Shown: positions 7,408 to 16,426 of the stretch, one piece after another | Position numbering within the stretch: the stretch's first letter is position 1 | How the letters are laid out: the number at the start of each line of letters is the position of its first letter | Assembly (NCBI GenBank): GCA_964563855.1 | Contig: CAZLYU010000010.1 | Span: 12,192-76,191 of the forward strand | DNA length: 64,000 nt | Origin: JAFGRR01 sp964563855 | GTDB taxonomy: Bacteria > Planctomycetota > Phycisphaerae > UBA1845 > Fen-1342 | Reading direction: 5' to 3' | Notes under the pieces: model-generated | What the model was told of the DNA's origin: nothing | The model's database searches: none | What the model saw: the letters and a program-made list of their open reading frames with translations, nothing else | Translations under genes and position numbers: made by a program

Positions 7408-8262
7408 CTATTTGAGGTCGAGCGGCGTTACCAACTCGATCGTTTCGGCGGGAATCCAACCGCTGCGCCCGTCGCGAAGCTGAACACGCACCCAGTCCGC
7501 ACGCTGCTCGAGCACGCGCAGTTCAACGCCGGCGCCGAGCGGCGCGGTCAGCACCGGTTCGTAGGCTTCACCGCGTCCGAGCCGTAATGTCGGCTGCCCC
7601 GACACCACGACCGCCGCCGGACGCAGCGCTTCGCGGCGGAGTTCGAAGGCCGCGGCCGCCCCGGCAATGAGGCTTACGCTGATCAGCAGTGCGGACGCGA
7701 GGCGCAGCGTCGAGGCGCGTTTCCATAAGCACAACGCCGCGAGCGCCCAGCCTGCAAACGCTGATGCGACGGCCGCCCATGCGAGCAGTTGAATGCTCAT
7801 GCGGCCCCGCCAAAACAGGATCCACCGCCACGGCGATGGGCGTGCGTCGGGCGTGATCTGCGGCGACACACGTTCGCGCGCGAGTTCCAGACTGCGCAGC
7901 GCACGATCCTCGCGGGCCAGTCGCAGCGCTCGGCGCAGATTCAGCACCGCCCGGCCGGGGTCGTTGAGGCGGAGATAGGTGAGGCCCAGATTGGTATAGA
8001 GCGACGCGTTGCGCACGCCGCTGAGCGTCAACCGTTCGAAGCCCAAGGCTGCGTCTCGAAAGTGACCCCGCGCTGCAGACTCGTCGCGCGGCAGCGCTTC
8101 GACACCGGCTTCGAAGGCGCTGATCGCGCTGCGCAAGATGCTGCGGCGTTGTTCGGAATTGGCCGCCGGCTGCTGAGCAGTCGCGGCTTCGCAGGCGGTC
8201 AGCGCCATCCAGGCGATGATGAGCACACCGCAGATCCCCTGCTTCGGTTTGACGCTTTTCAC
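7408..8262 (-). CDS. BatE-like TPR and SH3-domain membrane protein
   Basis: The 284-residue product has a signal-like N-terminus, then a TPR region (SLYTNLGLTYLRLNDPGRAVLNLRRAL). Two membrane segments follow (IQLLAWAAVASAFAGWALAALCLW and ASALLISVSLIAGAAAAF). The C-terminus is an SH3-type domain ending WVRVQLRDGRSGWIPAETIELV. This order is typical of BatE in Bacteroides aerotolerance-type operons. Its ATG overlaps the stop of the batD-like gene by 4 nt, so the two are translationally coupled. BatA, BatB and MoxR partners are not in the window. The function of Bat proteins in this group is not established. Confidence 0.7.
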   Translation of the reverse strand: MKSVKPKQGICGVLIIAWMALTACEAATAQQPAANSEQRRSILRSAISAFEAGVEALPRDESAARGHFRDAALGFERLTLSGVRNASLYTNLGLTYLRLNDPGRAVLNLRRALRLAREDRALRSLELARERVSPQITPDARPSPWRWILFWRGRMSIQLLAWAAVASAFAGWALAALCLWKRASTLRLASALLISVSLIAGAAAAFELRREALRPAAVVVSGQPTLRLGRGEAYEPVLTAPLGAGVELRVLEQRADWVRVQLRDGRSGWIPAETIELVTPLDLK

Positions 8263-10025
8263 AGACGCACCCCTTCGACCTGCTGCAAGCGCGACCGCGC
8301 CGTTTCAATGATCTCCGCCGCGTCGGCATTGGTGGCGCCGGCGTACGCGGCGGCGGCGCAGCGTTCGATGAGTTGGGCCAGTGCATCGCGGAGGTCGCTG
8401 GGCAGGCCGCGCTCAACGAGTTCCGATTCGAGCTCGCGCCAGCCATGACCGCGCGGTGCGTTCAGGCGATCCGCGAGATAAGCGTTCAAGGTTGCAGACG
8501 CCTCGGCCGCGGCCTCGCGCGGGGCCAGCGTCTCCGCCGCTTGGAGCCGCGCTCGGGCCCGCTGAGCGGCGCGACCCCGGCGTCGGGCCGCCGCGTCGGC
8601 CCCGTGGCTGATGAGCGCGCGGCGTGTGGTGAGCAGCAGCAGGAATGCGAGCGCGGGCGCGGTGAGCCCCAGCGCCACGCCGACCAGCCCGACTGAGCGG
8701 TGCGACGCCAGGAGCCGATTCTCGCGGGTCTCGATGTCGGGCAGGCCATCGACGGCTGGCGCCGGACCAGCGTCGCTGTCGCTGGCCAACCCCTCGATTT
8801 CCGACGCGTCGATTGACGCCGCCCGTGTGACCTCGATGTTCACCGCGTTACTCCGCGCGACCTCATAGCGTTCCGTGCGCGGGTTGAAGAACGGGAACTC
8901 GATCGGCGGGACCTCAGTCACGCGCGGCGACGTTGGCCGCACGATGGCGGTGAATCGTTTCTCCTCGCCTTCGACGACCCCGCCCGGCGGCTCGTTGGCG
9001 ATGCGAAACGATGCGTTCAGCATTTCATTGCGATCGAGGTCGGGCGGCGCCAGCGTCGTAAGGTCGCCGTCGCCGCGTACTGTGAGCGTCAGCGTGACCG
9101 GGTCGCCGACGCGCACCTGCGTGGGGGCGGCGCTCACCTCGAGGGTGTAGACGCCGACGGCGCCGTTAAAGCCCGGTGGGCGTCCGGCGGTGGGCAACGG
9201 GAGCACGGTGACTTGCGGCTGCGTCGGTCGCACGACGAGTGCTTCGGCGCCGGTCACGCGGATGTCGCCGAACACGTTGCGTCGCACGCGGGTGGGGTAG
9301 TTGTATCGCAGGATGAGGTTTCCGACGTCGAGCGAGCCCACGTCGGTCAGCGTCAGGTCGGTGGTCGAGGTGTAGACGTAGCAGCGAACCCGTTCGCCGG
9401 CCGGGTTATTGCGGACGCGCTGGTCGGCGCGATTGGGTGGATTCAGGCGGCCGAAGCTGGTGCGGGGATCGAACATGTCGTACATCTGGGTCGGATTGAG
9501 GCGGACCGCGCCGAACTCCGCAGCTTCGACCCAGATCTCGAGTTGCAGCCGCGCGATCTGTCCGACGTAGAAGCGTGGGGCGTCGGCGGTGATGACGGCC
9601 CAGAGCTTGTCGGTTGAGGGTGTGGTTTCGAGTTCGCGCACGAGAATCTGCTGTCGCGCGGTGCGTCGCACGTCGCCATCGACCAGCACCGAGATGGATG
9701 GGATCTGCAGCATGCCGGGCGTCGACGCGGTGACGCTGTAGCGCAGGGTTCTGGTGCGCGACGTGCGGGTGACGCCGCCGGTTGTCACGATGCTGGTCTG
9801 TTCGCTGGGGCCGATGAACTGAACGTTGACCCCGGCGATATCAGGGATCACCGGTTGCTCGGCGCGCTCGAAGTCGCTCACGACGACGCGCAACTCGAAC
9901 GGTTCGCCGGCATAGACCGCTTGCGGCGCCTGGAGCGAGACCTCGGCCGCGCCGACCGGCAGAATCGTGCCGAGTGCAGCGATGGAGCTGATCAAGCAGG
10001 CGCGTGAGTGACTCATACGCTTCAT
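8259..10025 (-). CDS. BatD-family exported protein
   Basis: The 588-residue product starts with a signal peptide (ISSIAALGTILPVGAAEV), followed by several immunoglobulin-like beta domains. A typical BatD segment, GRPPGFNGAVGVYTLEVSA (around residue 290), matches the family pattern P-FNGAVG-F. The segment ends with PPIEFPFFNPRTERYE. One membrane helix (VGLVGVALGLTAPALAFLLLL) precedes a cytosolic tail rich in Ala and Arg. The start was moved from the longest ORF start to the ATG at 10025, where the signal peptide begins. It is coupled to the BatE-like gene downstream. Confidence 0.75.
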   Translation of the reverse strand: MKRMSHSRACLISSIAALGTILPVGAAEVSLQAPQAVYAGEPFELRVVVSDFERAEQPVIPDIAGVNVQFIGPSEQTSIVTTGGVTRTSRTRTLRYSVTASTPGMLQIPSISVLVDGDVRRTARQQILVRELETTPSTDKLWAVITADAPRFYVGQIARLQLEIWVEAAEFGAVRLNPTQMYDMFDPRTSFGRLNPPNRADQRVRNNPAGERVRCYVYTSTTDLTLTDVGSLDVGNLILRYNYPTRVRRNVFGDIRVTGAEALVVRPTQPQVTVLPLPTAGRPPGFNGAVGVYTLEVSAAPTQVRVGDPVTLTLTVRGDGDLTTLAPPDLDRNEMLNASFRIANEPPGGVVEGEEKRFTAIVRPTSPRVTEVPPIEFPFFNPRTERYEVARSNAVNIEVTRAASIDASEIEGLASDSDAGPAPAVDGLPDIETRENRLLASHRSVGLVGVALGLTAPALAFLLLLTTRRALISHGADAAARRRGRAAQRARARLQAAETLAPREAAAEASATLNAYLADRLNAPRGHGWRELESELVERGLPSDLRDALAQLIERCAAAAYAGATNADAAEIIETARSRLQQVEGVRL

Positions 10026-10107
10026 TGTTTCGGGTTCGCGGCGACTGGCAAGCGGCGTCATGCGCACGTAGGCTGGCGGTCGCTGTTTAGCAAGGAGTTC
10101 ACCCCCG

Positions 10108-10545
10108 ATGGCCGACGCAGCGCATCCGCCCACGCCGACCCTGGTTGCGCTGCTGATCTGCGATCAGGTGATCGACGACCGTCTGACGAACAAGAAGAGC
10201 GCGATCGGGCTGTTCAACGCGATCTTGGTCAATCGTTTTCCGGCGCAGATCCAACAATTATTCGTGATGGCGGCGATCACGGAAGTGCAGCAGCAGGCGG
10301 AGATCGAACTGCGGCTCATCCGCGACGCCGACAACAGCGTGTTGTTTCACGCTCGTCAGGAAGTGAGGGCCGTCTCGCCGCTGGCGACGGTGGATCTGCT
10401 GTTCGGGTTGCGCGGCGTGAGCATTCCGCAGCCGGGGCAGTATGGAATTGAGTTGCTCTGCGCAGCGGAACTGTTGGGACGCCGCCGGTTTCAGGTATTT
10501 GATCGGCGTGGTGAGCAGCCGCCGGCGCCGGGTGAGGCGCCGTGA
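10108..10545 (+). CDS. DUF6941-like small protein
   Basis: The 145-residue product has LVALLICDQVIDDRLTNKKSAIGLFNAI followed by FPAQIQQLFV, which resembles the DUF6941 pattern (a cytosolic beta-rich protein of unknown role found in many planctomycetes). The hit is from memory of the pattern, so the family name is tentative. The stop codon overlaps the start of the following ABC ATPase gene by 4 nt (GTGA), which suggests a joint transcript with the transporter. No catalytic motif was seen. Confidence 0.6.
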   Translation: MADAAHPPTPTLVALLICDQVIDDRLTNKKSAIGLFNAILVNRFPAQIQQLFVMAAITEVQQQAEIELRLIRDADNSVLFHARQEVRAVSPLATVDLLFGLRGVSIPQPGQYGIELLCAAELLGRRRFQVFDRRGEQPPAPGEAP

Positions 10546-11402
10546 GCGATTCGGCGGCAATGTTGCACATCGAGGGCGTCCGCAAGTCGTTTGGGGCCAT
10601 CACCGCGGTTGATGATCTGTCGCTGTCGGTTGGTGCAGGGGAGGTGGTCGGGCTGCTTGGGCCGAATGGCGCCGGCAAGACCACTGCAATTCGGCTGATT
10701 ACCGGACTACTGCGACCCGAGCGCGGCGTCGTGTTTCTGAACCAGCGGCCGCCGCATGTTGCGGAAGCGCGGTGCTCTCTCGGGGTGGCGCCGCAACAGG
10801 TTGCGCTTTACGAAGACTTGAGCGCTAACGCCAACGTGCGGCTGTTCGCGCGGCTGTACGGCCTGCGCGGGGCGGCGCTGCGCCGCGCGACGCGGGAGGT
10901 GCTGGAGCGCGTCGGGTTGGCGGATCGCGCGCGTGATCGGGTGTCGACGTTTTCGGGCGGCATGCAGCGTCGGCTGAATCTCGCGATCGCGCTCGTGCAT
11001 CGTCCGCGGATTGTGTTGCTGGACGAGCCGACGGTCGGTGTGGATCCGCAGTCACGCGACTACATCTTGCGCTACATTGGCGAGCTGCGCGATGCGGGCT
11101 GCGCGGTGCTGTTTTCGACGCATTACATGGAGGAGGCGCAGCGCCTGTGCGATCGCGTGGCGATCATCGATCGCGGTCGATTGCTGACGTGCGACGCTGT
11201 GCCGCGACTGCTGGCCGCGCATGGCGGATCGAGCGTCATCACGGTGCAGCGTGTCAGCGGCGATGAACGTTTCGAGAGCAGCGATCCGAAGCACGATCTG
11301 GCGCGTTTTCTGCAGGCGGACGACGTGGTGGGGGTGCATATCGAACGCGCCAGCCTCGAGTCGGTGTTTCTGAATCTTACGGGCCGGAGCTTGCGCGACT
11401 GA
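10542..11402 (+). CDS. ABC-2 exporter ATP-binding subunit
   Basis: The 286-residue product contains Walker A GPNGAGKTT, Q-loop VAPQQVALYEDL, signature FSGGMQRRL, Walker B VLLDEPTVGVDP and the H-loop STHYMEEA. It belongs to the DrrA/NatA type that powers ABC-2 exporters. The start is a GTG overlapping the preceding gene, and the stop overlaps the permease start by 1 nt (TGATG). The substrate cannot be read from the sequence. The ccsA gene lies downstream, but this pair does not resemble the haem exporter CcmAB. Confidence 0.87.
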   Translation: MSDSAAMLHIEGVRKSFGAITAVDDLSLSVGAGEVVGLLGPNGAGKTTAIRLITGLLRPERGVVFLNQRPPHVAEARCSLGVAPQQVALYEDLSANANVRLFARLYGLRGAALRRATREVLERVGLADRARDRVSTFSGGMQRRLNLAIALVHRPRIVLLDEPTVGVDPQSRDYILRYIGELRDAGCAVLFSTHYMEEAQRLCDRVAIIDRGRLLTCDAVPRLLAAHGGSSVITVQRVSGDERFESSDPKHDLARFLQADDVVGVHIERASLESVFLNLTGRSLRD

Positions 11403-12592
11403 TGGGTGTAGTCATTGCTCTAGCGCTGAAGGACGCGCGGCTGCTGCTGGCTGACAAGCTCGGGTTCTTCTTCGTCTTTGTCTGGCCGCTCATGTTCGCG
11501 CTGTTTTTCGGGTTCGTGACCGCCCGCGTGTTTAGTGCTGATCGCGCGCCGCTGGCGATGTTCGTGCTCGATGAAGACCAGACCGACGCCTCCGCCGCGA
11601 TGATGCAGTCGTTGCGCGACGATCCTGGTATCGCCGTCATCATCGCCGACGCGTTGGCGTCAGCGGAGCGGGCGGTGATGGATGGTGAGGCGGCGGCGCT
11701 GCTGGTGATCCCGAGCGGTCTCGGTGAGGCGGTGACGCAGCCGCTGGTCAATCCGGCGGCGGAGTTGCGGCTGATTGTCGATCCGGCGCGCCCGATCGAA
11801 GCCGGCGCGATCGAGGGCGCGGTGCGCGGGGCGGCGTTTGCACAGCTCGAGCAACCGCTGCGGCGGCTCGCCACGCTTGCGCGGCGATTGGTCGGGTCGA
11901 ACGAAGCGATCACGGTCGAGAGCGGCGGCGCACCGATCACGCTGCGTCGACGTGACGCCAGCGCTGCGTCGAGCGGGCCCGTCGCCAACCGCGTGACAAG
12001 CTGGCACATCGTGATTCCGCAGTCGGTCGTGTGGGGCATGATGGCGTGTGCGGCGGTCTTTGCGCAATTGCTGGTGTATGAGCGACTGCGCGGCGCGCTG
12101 CCGCGTCTGCTCGCGGCGCCGATTCATGCGGGTCAGATTCTGGCGGCCAAGGCGCTGGCGTGTGTGTGTCTCACGACCTTTGTCGCGGTCGCGGCGCTCG
12201 CGCTGGCGGCGCTGCTGGTCGACGTGCGGCCGGCGAACATGCCCGGCGTGGCCGCCGCCGTGTTGTGCACGTCGATCGCGGTCGTGGGCTTGATGATGTT
12301 GCTCGCGGGCATCGGGCGTTCGGAAGCGGCGACGGCGGGCGGCTCGTGGGCCGCGGTCGTGGTGATGGCGATGCTGGGCGGGGGGATGATTCCGCTGAGT
12401 CAGCTCGAAGGCGTGCTCGGACGCGTCAGTTACGTCAGCATCTTTCGCTGGGCGATCCTGGCGCTGGAGGGCGCTGTCTGGCGACAATTCTCCGCCGCCC
12501 AGCTCGCGCAGCCGTGTTTGGTGCTGCTGGGCATCGGGTTCGGCGGGTTTGGGCTGGGGCTGCTGCTCATGCGGCGCGGGTGGCTGCGGTGA
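11402..12592 (+). CDS. ABC-2 type permease
   Basis: The 396-residue membrane protein has one N-terminal helix (GFFFVFVWPLMFALFFGFVTA). An extracytoplasmic domain of about 170 residues follows, and then five C-terminal helices (for example VWGMMACAAVFAQLLVYERL and PCLVLLGIGFGGFGLGLLLM). This matches the YhgE/NatB/ABC-2 membrane 3 architecture. It is coupled to the ATPase gene by a 1-nt overlap. Together they form a complete exporter of unknown cargo. Confidence 0.85.
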   Translation: MGVVIALALKDARLLLADKLGFFFVFVWPLMFALFFGFVTARVFSADRAPLAMFVLDEDQTDASAAMMQSLRDDPGIAVIIADALASAERAVMDGEAAALLVIPSGLGEAVTQPLVNPAAELRLIVDPARPIEAGAIEGAVRGAAFAQLEQPLRRLATLARRLVGSNEAITVESGGAPITLRRRDASAASSGPVANRVTSWHIVIPQSVVWGMMACAAVFAQLLVYERLRGALPRLLAAPIHAGQILAAKALACVCLTTFVAVAALALAALLVDVRPANMPGVAAAVLCTSIAVVGLMMLLAGIGRSEAATAGGSWAAVVVMAMLGGGMIPLSQLEGVLGRVSYVSIFRWAILALEGAVWRQFSAAQLAQPCLVLLGIGFGGFGLGLLLMRRGWLR

Positions 12593-12653
12593 GCGGGGCA
12601 GAGCCGGCGAAGGCGGCGTCGACAAGCTCGCGATTCGCCCTGAGAATGCCGGG

Positions 12654-14417
12654 ATGACTTTGAATCGTCATCCGCGTGTGAGACGCCTTTCGATCGTCCC
12701 GGTCGCGCTGGCCGCGCTGGTGCTCAGCGCGTGCGGCGACCCGACCGAAAGCTGGCCGTCGATGCCCGCGTTCGATACGGCGCCGCTCGAGCGCATCGTT
12801 ACGCAGCACAACGGTCGCTACCCGCCGCTCCGCGTGACGGCGGCGGACGTGGTGAGCGACGTTGTGGGCAGCCCGGCGCCGGGCGGGTTGGACCCGATCC
12901 TGCTCTCGCTGGCGTGGCAGGCGCAGCCGGACCTATGGCTGGCGGCGCCGATCGTGCCTGTGAAGCGCGGCGTGGCGGCGGAGTTGCGACTGCCCGGCGG
13001 CCGCAGCCACTTCAGCTTTAATGAACTGGTGAGCCATGAGCCGCTGATGACGCTATTGCAGCGGGTTAGCGCCAAGCGCGGTCAAGCGCTCGACGATTTT
13101 GAGAAGAAGGGCGCCGAATTGGAGCAGCGGCTGCTGACGCTGCAGGGGGCGACGCAACAGCGCATCTGGCGGGTGCTGCCGGATCCGACGGATCGCATCG
13201 CGCCGTGGAGCGCACCGGGGGAGGTTATGCCGATGGCGCCGGCGCGGTTCGCCGAGGCGAGCGCCCGCTGGCGGGAGCTGCTGGTGGCGTACAACACGGG
13301 TGACGCTGAGGCGTTCGCCGCCTCCGCCGAGCGGTTTGGGGATGAGGTCGGCGCGTTGCCGGCGGCGTATCGGCCGAGCGCCGAGCGGCTTGACACGGAG
13401 CTGCATTACGAATCGTTGCGGCCGTATTACCGCGGGTGGATCGCGCTGGGGGTCAGCTTTGCGGCGACGCTGGTGGCGCTGCTCGTGCGGCGTGCTCGCG
13501 CGATGCGACTCTTGTTGGACGTTGCGGCGGTCTTGGCGGGCGCGATCGGCGTGGGGATTCTGAGTTACGGATTGTGGCTGCGGTGGGTGTTGGCGGATCG
13601 GTTGCCTGCCGCGAACTTCTTCGAGTCGCTGCTGTTCCTAAGTTGGGGCGCCGGTTTGTTTGCGCTTGGGGCGCTGACGGTCGTGCTGTTTTCTGATCGC
13701 GGGCGGTTAGCGGCGATCACGGGGGCGGGCATGTCGGCATTGTCGCTGTGTCTCGCTGACGTGCTGCCGCTCGATCAGACGCTGCGCCCGGTTGCGCCGG
13801 TCCTGCTCGACACGGCGTGGATGGCCATTCACGTGCCGATCATCATGGTGTCGTACGGCGTGTTGGCGATTGCGGTGTTCATTGCGCATCTGCAGGTCGT
13901 GACGCTGGCGATCGCGCCTGACAACAAGACGGTGTCGGCGCGGATGGATGGGCTGCATTACATGTACGTGTTCATCGGCACGTGGATGCTGATGGCGGGC
14001 ATTCTCACCGGCAGCATGTGGGGCGCTGCGAGTTGGGGTCGCTATTGGGGCTGGGACCCGAAAGAGGTGTGGTCGCTGGTCGCGTTCCTGGCGTACATGG
14101 TGATCTTGCACGTGCGCGTCGATCGGGAGCAGCTCACGCCCGTCAAGCTTGGCGTGGGGGCGGTGTTGGCGCTCGGGGCGTTTCTGTTGGTGGCGGCGAA
14201 CTTCTTGACGCTTGGGCCGCTCGGCCCGATCACGCTGTTCACGCTGCTTGGATCATTCGTGGCCGGGGCGATCTTCGTGCTGACGCGCGGCTACTTCGCG
14301 ACTGCGGTGAAGAGCATCATCGCGTTCTGGACGATCGTGATGACCTATCTCGGCGTGAACTACGTGTTGGGGATCGGGCTGCACAGTTACGGCTTTGGCT
14401 TCGGCAGCGTCGCGTAG
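12654..14417 (+). CDS. ccsA: Cytochrome c assembly protein CcsA/ResC with lipoprotein N-terminal domain
   Basis: The 587-residue product has three parts. Residues 1-25 form a lipoprotein signal (ALVLSACGDP, lipobox LSAC). About 220 residues of exported domain follow, with WRVLPDPTDRIAPWSAP and a helical stretch ending HYESLRPY. The rest holds about eight membrane helices with the haem-handling WGRYWGWDPKEVWSL signature and conserved histidines (AIHVPIIMVSYG, GLHSYGFG). CcsA exports haem and ligates it to apocytochrome c on the outer face of the membrane. The ResB/CcsB partner is not in the window. The middle domain recalls the central part of the large fused CcsA proteins of Bacteroidetes. 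A 39-codon membrane ORF follows after 3 nt. Confidence 0.87.
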   Translation: MTLNRHPRVRRLSIVPVALAALVLSACGDPTESWPSMPAFDTAPLERIVTQHNGRYPPLRVTAADVVSDVVGSPAPGGLDPILLSLAWQAQPDLWLAAPIVPVKRGVAAELRLPGGRSHFSFNELVSHEPLMTLLQRVSAKRGQALDDFEKKGAELEQRLLTLQGATQQRIWRVLPDPTDRIAPWSAPGEVMPMAPARFAEASARWRELLVAYNTGDAEAFAASAERFGDEVGALPAAYRPSAERLDTELHYESLRPYYRGWIALGVSFAATLVALLVRRARAMRLLLDVAAVLAGAIGVGILSYGLWLRWVLADRLPAANFFESLLFLSWGAGLFALGALTVVLFSDRGRLAAITGAGMSALSLCLADVLPLDQTLRPVAPVLLDTAWMAIHVPIIMVSYGVLAIAVFIAHLQVVTLAIAPDNKTVSARMDGLHYMYVFIGTWMLMAGILTGSMWGAASWGRYWGWDPKEVWSLVAFLAYMVILHVRVDREQLTPVKLGVGAVLALGAFLLVAANFLTLGPLGPITLFTLLGSFVAGAIFVLTRGYFATAVKSIIAFWTIVMTYLGVNYVLGIGLHSYGFGFGSVA

Positions 14418-14420
14418 TGG

Positions 14421-14540
14421 ATGATGATGGTGGGGGCCGCTGAGCTGGTGTTTCTACTGCTGACGCTGGCGGCGTATCTGCTGCGTCGGCGGCTGTCCAG
14501 CGCGTCACCAGGCGCGACCCACACGCCCGCGCCGGCATGA
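14421..14540 (+). CDS. 39-residue single-helix membrane protein, CcmD-like in shape
   Basis: The ORF begins 3 nt after the ccsA stop with ATGATGATG. It encodes one hydrophobic helix (AAELVFLLLTLAAYLLRRR) and a polar tail, the topology of CcmD, the small helper in the System I haem exporter. There is no sequence motif to prove homology. The close spacing to ccsA and the positively charged residues after the helix support a real gene. It has no independent ribosome binding site, so coupling to ccsA translation is assumed. Confidence 0.45.
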   Translation: MMMVGAAELVFLLLTLAAYLLRRRLSSASPGATHTPAPA

Positions 14541-14586
14541 GCGGGCGGGGGGCGGAGCAGGCCGGGCGGTGTGTGAGGCCGAGCCG

Positions 14587-15129
14587 CTAGCGGAACAAGA
14601 GGTACACCACGAGCACCCCGAGCACGACGACACCGGCCAGCAGCGCCAAGGGGAGCGCGTTGATCCGCAGGCCGGGGTCGCGATAGACGATGCGTTCGCG
14701 AACGACCTCGTCGACCGGGCGCCTGCTGGCGGGCGTGACGGTCGAACGCTCGGCACGCGGCGGGGGTGTTTGGTCGGCGAGTTGCGCGCGCAGGTCGGCG
14801 AGCTCCGGGGGCAGTTCGTCGAGGCTGTTGTATTCGCGTGTCACGCCGTCGGCGTCGCGCACGCGGATTTTGGTGCGGGTCACGGTCGAGCCCGCGCCCG
14901 GCTCGCCGCGCAGCATCGCTTCGGCCTGCGCGCGCACGTCGGGCGGCATTTCGTCGAGGCTGCGGTAGGTTTCGTGGCGGACGTCGCGGCTGATGACGCT
15001 TGCGCTGCTGCGGGTCTGGCCGGGATTCGGCGTTTCGGAGGCGCGAATCGGCTGGCCGCAGCCGCGGCAGCGCGACTCGCCGAGATCGAGCAGACGGTTG
15101 CAGCTTGGGCAGCGGCTGGTGGTGGTCAT
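14587..15129 (-). CDS. Zinc-ribbon protein with C-terminal membrane anchor
   Basis: The 180-residue product begins with a zinc ribbon (CPSCNRLLDLGESRCRGCG, Cys7, Cys10, Cys21, Cys24). Two related segments follow, SLDEMPPDVRAQAEAML and SLDELPPELADLRAQL, which form an internal repeat. The protein ends in one hydrophobic helix (ALPLALLAGVVVLGVLVVYLLFR). It would be tail-anchored with the ribbon in the cytosol. The function is unknown. It is a lone minus-strand gene between ccsA and gapA. Confidence 0.6.
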   Translation of the reverse strand: MTTTSRCPSCNRLLDLGESRCRGCGQPIRASETPNPGQTRSSASVISRDVRHETYRSLDEMPPDVRAQAEAMLRGEPGAGSTVTRTKIRVRDADGVTREYNSLDELPPELADLRAQLADQTPPPRAERSTVTPASRRPVDEVVRERIVYRDPGLRINALPLALLAGVVVLGVLVVYLLFR

Positions 15130-15310
15130 TGGTGTGCTCCACGCGTTCCGTCGGTTGCATGCCTTCCGGGCGACATATCTTAGCAGCCGCAGGAGTTGCG
15201 CGGTAACCGCGGATGGCTTGACAGCCTACGGCCAGCGGCGAAACTAGCGGATTCGGGAGCGGCCGGCGGTCCGGTCTGCGTGCGGCGCCAAGCTTTAGGA
15301 GTCCACCAAA

Positions 15311-16330
15311 ATGGCAGTGCGTTTGGGCATCAATGGGTTTGGTCGCATCGGGCGGCTCGTGTTTCGGATTGCGCAGGAAAATCCCAACGTCGAGATCGTC
15401 GGCGTGAACGACCTCGTTCCCGCAGACAACCTCGCATACCTCTTGAAGTATGACACGGTGCATGGCCGCTTCAACGGCGACGTCGAAGCCGAAGAAGGTG
15501 CGATGATCGTGAACGGGAAGAAGGTGCCGTGCTGTGCGGAGAAGGATCCGACGAACCTTCCCTGGAAAGACCTGAAGTGTGACTACGTGCTTGAGTCGAC
15601 CGGGATTTTTCGCGATCACGAGACGGCGGGCAAGCATCTCGCCGCCGGTGCGAAGCGGGTCATCATCTCCGCGCCGGCAAAGGGCGACGACGTGCCGACG
15701 TTCGTGCTCGGCGTGAACGAGGGGAAGTTCGACAAGGGGGCGCACACGGTTGTTTCGAACGCGAGTTGCACGACCAACTGCCTCGCACCGGTCGCGAAGG
15801 TCGTTAACGACAACTTCGGCATTGAAGAAGGCTTGATGACCACCATCCACGCGATGACCGCCACCCAGCCTACGGTCGACGGACCGAGCAAGAAGGATTG
15901 GCGCGGCGGCCGCGCGGCGGGCTACAACATCATTCCCGCGTCGACCGGTGCGGCGAAGGCGGTGGCGCTTGCGATTCCCGAGCTCAAGGGCAAGCTGACG
16001 GGTATGGCGTTTCGCGTGCCGACGCTCGATGTGTCGTGCGTCGATCTGACGGTTCGCACGCAGAAGGATACGTCGCTCGCCGACATCAGCGCCGCGATCA
16101 AGTCCGCGAGCGAAGGCGCGATGAAGGGCTATCTGGGCTATACCGACGAAGAGGTGGTGAGTTCAGACTTTGCGACGTGCCCGCTGTCGAGCATTTACGA
16201 CGCGAAGGCGTGCATCGAGTTGAACAGCCGCTTCTTCAAGCTCGTGTCGTGGTACGACAATGAGTGGGGTTACAGCGCCCGCTGCGTCGACTTCGCCGCG
16301 TTTATGGCGAAGCAGGACGGCCTGCTGTAA
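15311..16330 (+). CDS. gapA: Glyceraldehyde-3-phosphate dehydrogenase, type I
   Basis: The 339-residue glycolytic enzyme converts glyceraldehyde 3-phosphate to 1,3-bisphosphoglycerate with NAD. The dinucleotide motif is INGFGRIGR and the active-site motif is SNASCTTNCLAP, which holds the catalytic cysteine. The C-terminal WYDNEWGYSARCVDF is also characteristic. A GGAG motif lies about 9 nt before the ATG. It heads a run with pgk and rpe, the usual order for glycolysis genes, but a hairpin lies between gapA and pgk. Confidence 0.96.
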   Translation: MAVRLGINGFGRIGRLVFRIAQENPNVEIVGVNDLVPADNLAYLLKYDTVHGRFNGDVEAEEGAMIVNGKKVPCCAEKDPTNLPWKDLKCDYVLESTGIFRDHETAGKHLAAGAKRVIISAPAKGDDVPTFVLGVNEGKFDKGAHTVVSNASCTTNCLAPVAKVVNDNFGIEEGLMTTIHAMTATQPTVDGPSKKDWRGGRAAGYNIIPASTGAAKAVALAIPELKGKLTGMAFRVPTLDVSCVDLTVRTQKDTSLADISAAIKSASEGAMKGYLGYTDEEVVSSDFATCPLSSIYDAKACIELNSRFFKLVSWYDNEWGYSARCVDFAAFMAKQDGLL

Positions 16331-16353
16331 GCGTTCGATTGTGAACCGGTGTC

Positions 16354-16386
16354 GCGCGGTGCGGTTTCCGCGTCGCGCGGCGTTTT
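16354..16386 (+). terminator. Hairpin with T run between gapA and pgk
   Basis: GCGCG and GCGG pair with CCGC and CGCGC across a TTT loop, with one 2x2 internal mismatch, and GGCGTTTT follows. It sits 24 nt after the gapA stop and 41 nt before pgk. It may be a partial terminator that sets the gapA to pgk ratio. Confidence 0.4.
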
Positions 16387-16426
16387 CACCCCTTCCAGAC
16401 CCCGACCATCGGGAGGAGTCGCAGCG

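Noticed and set aside
10542..12592. Haem exporter CcmAB next to ccsA
   Set aside because: The permease has an N-terminal helix, a large external domain and ABC-2 topology, and the ATPase is of DrrA/NatA size. CcmB and CcmA differ in both respects.
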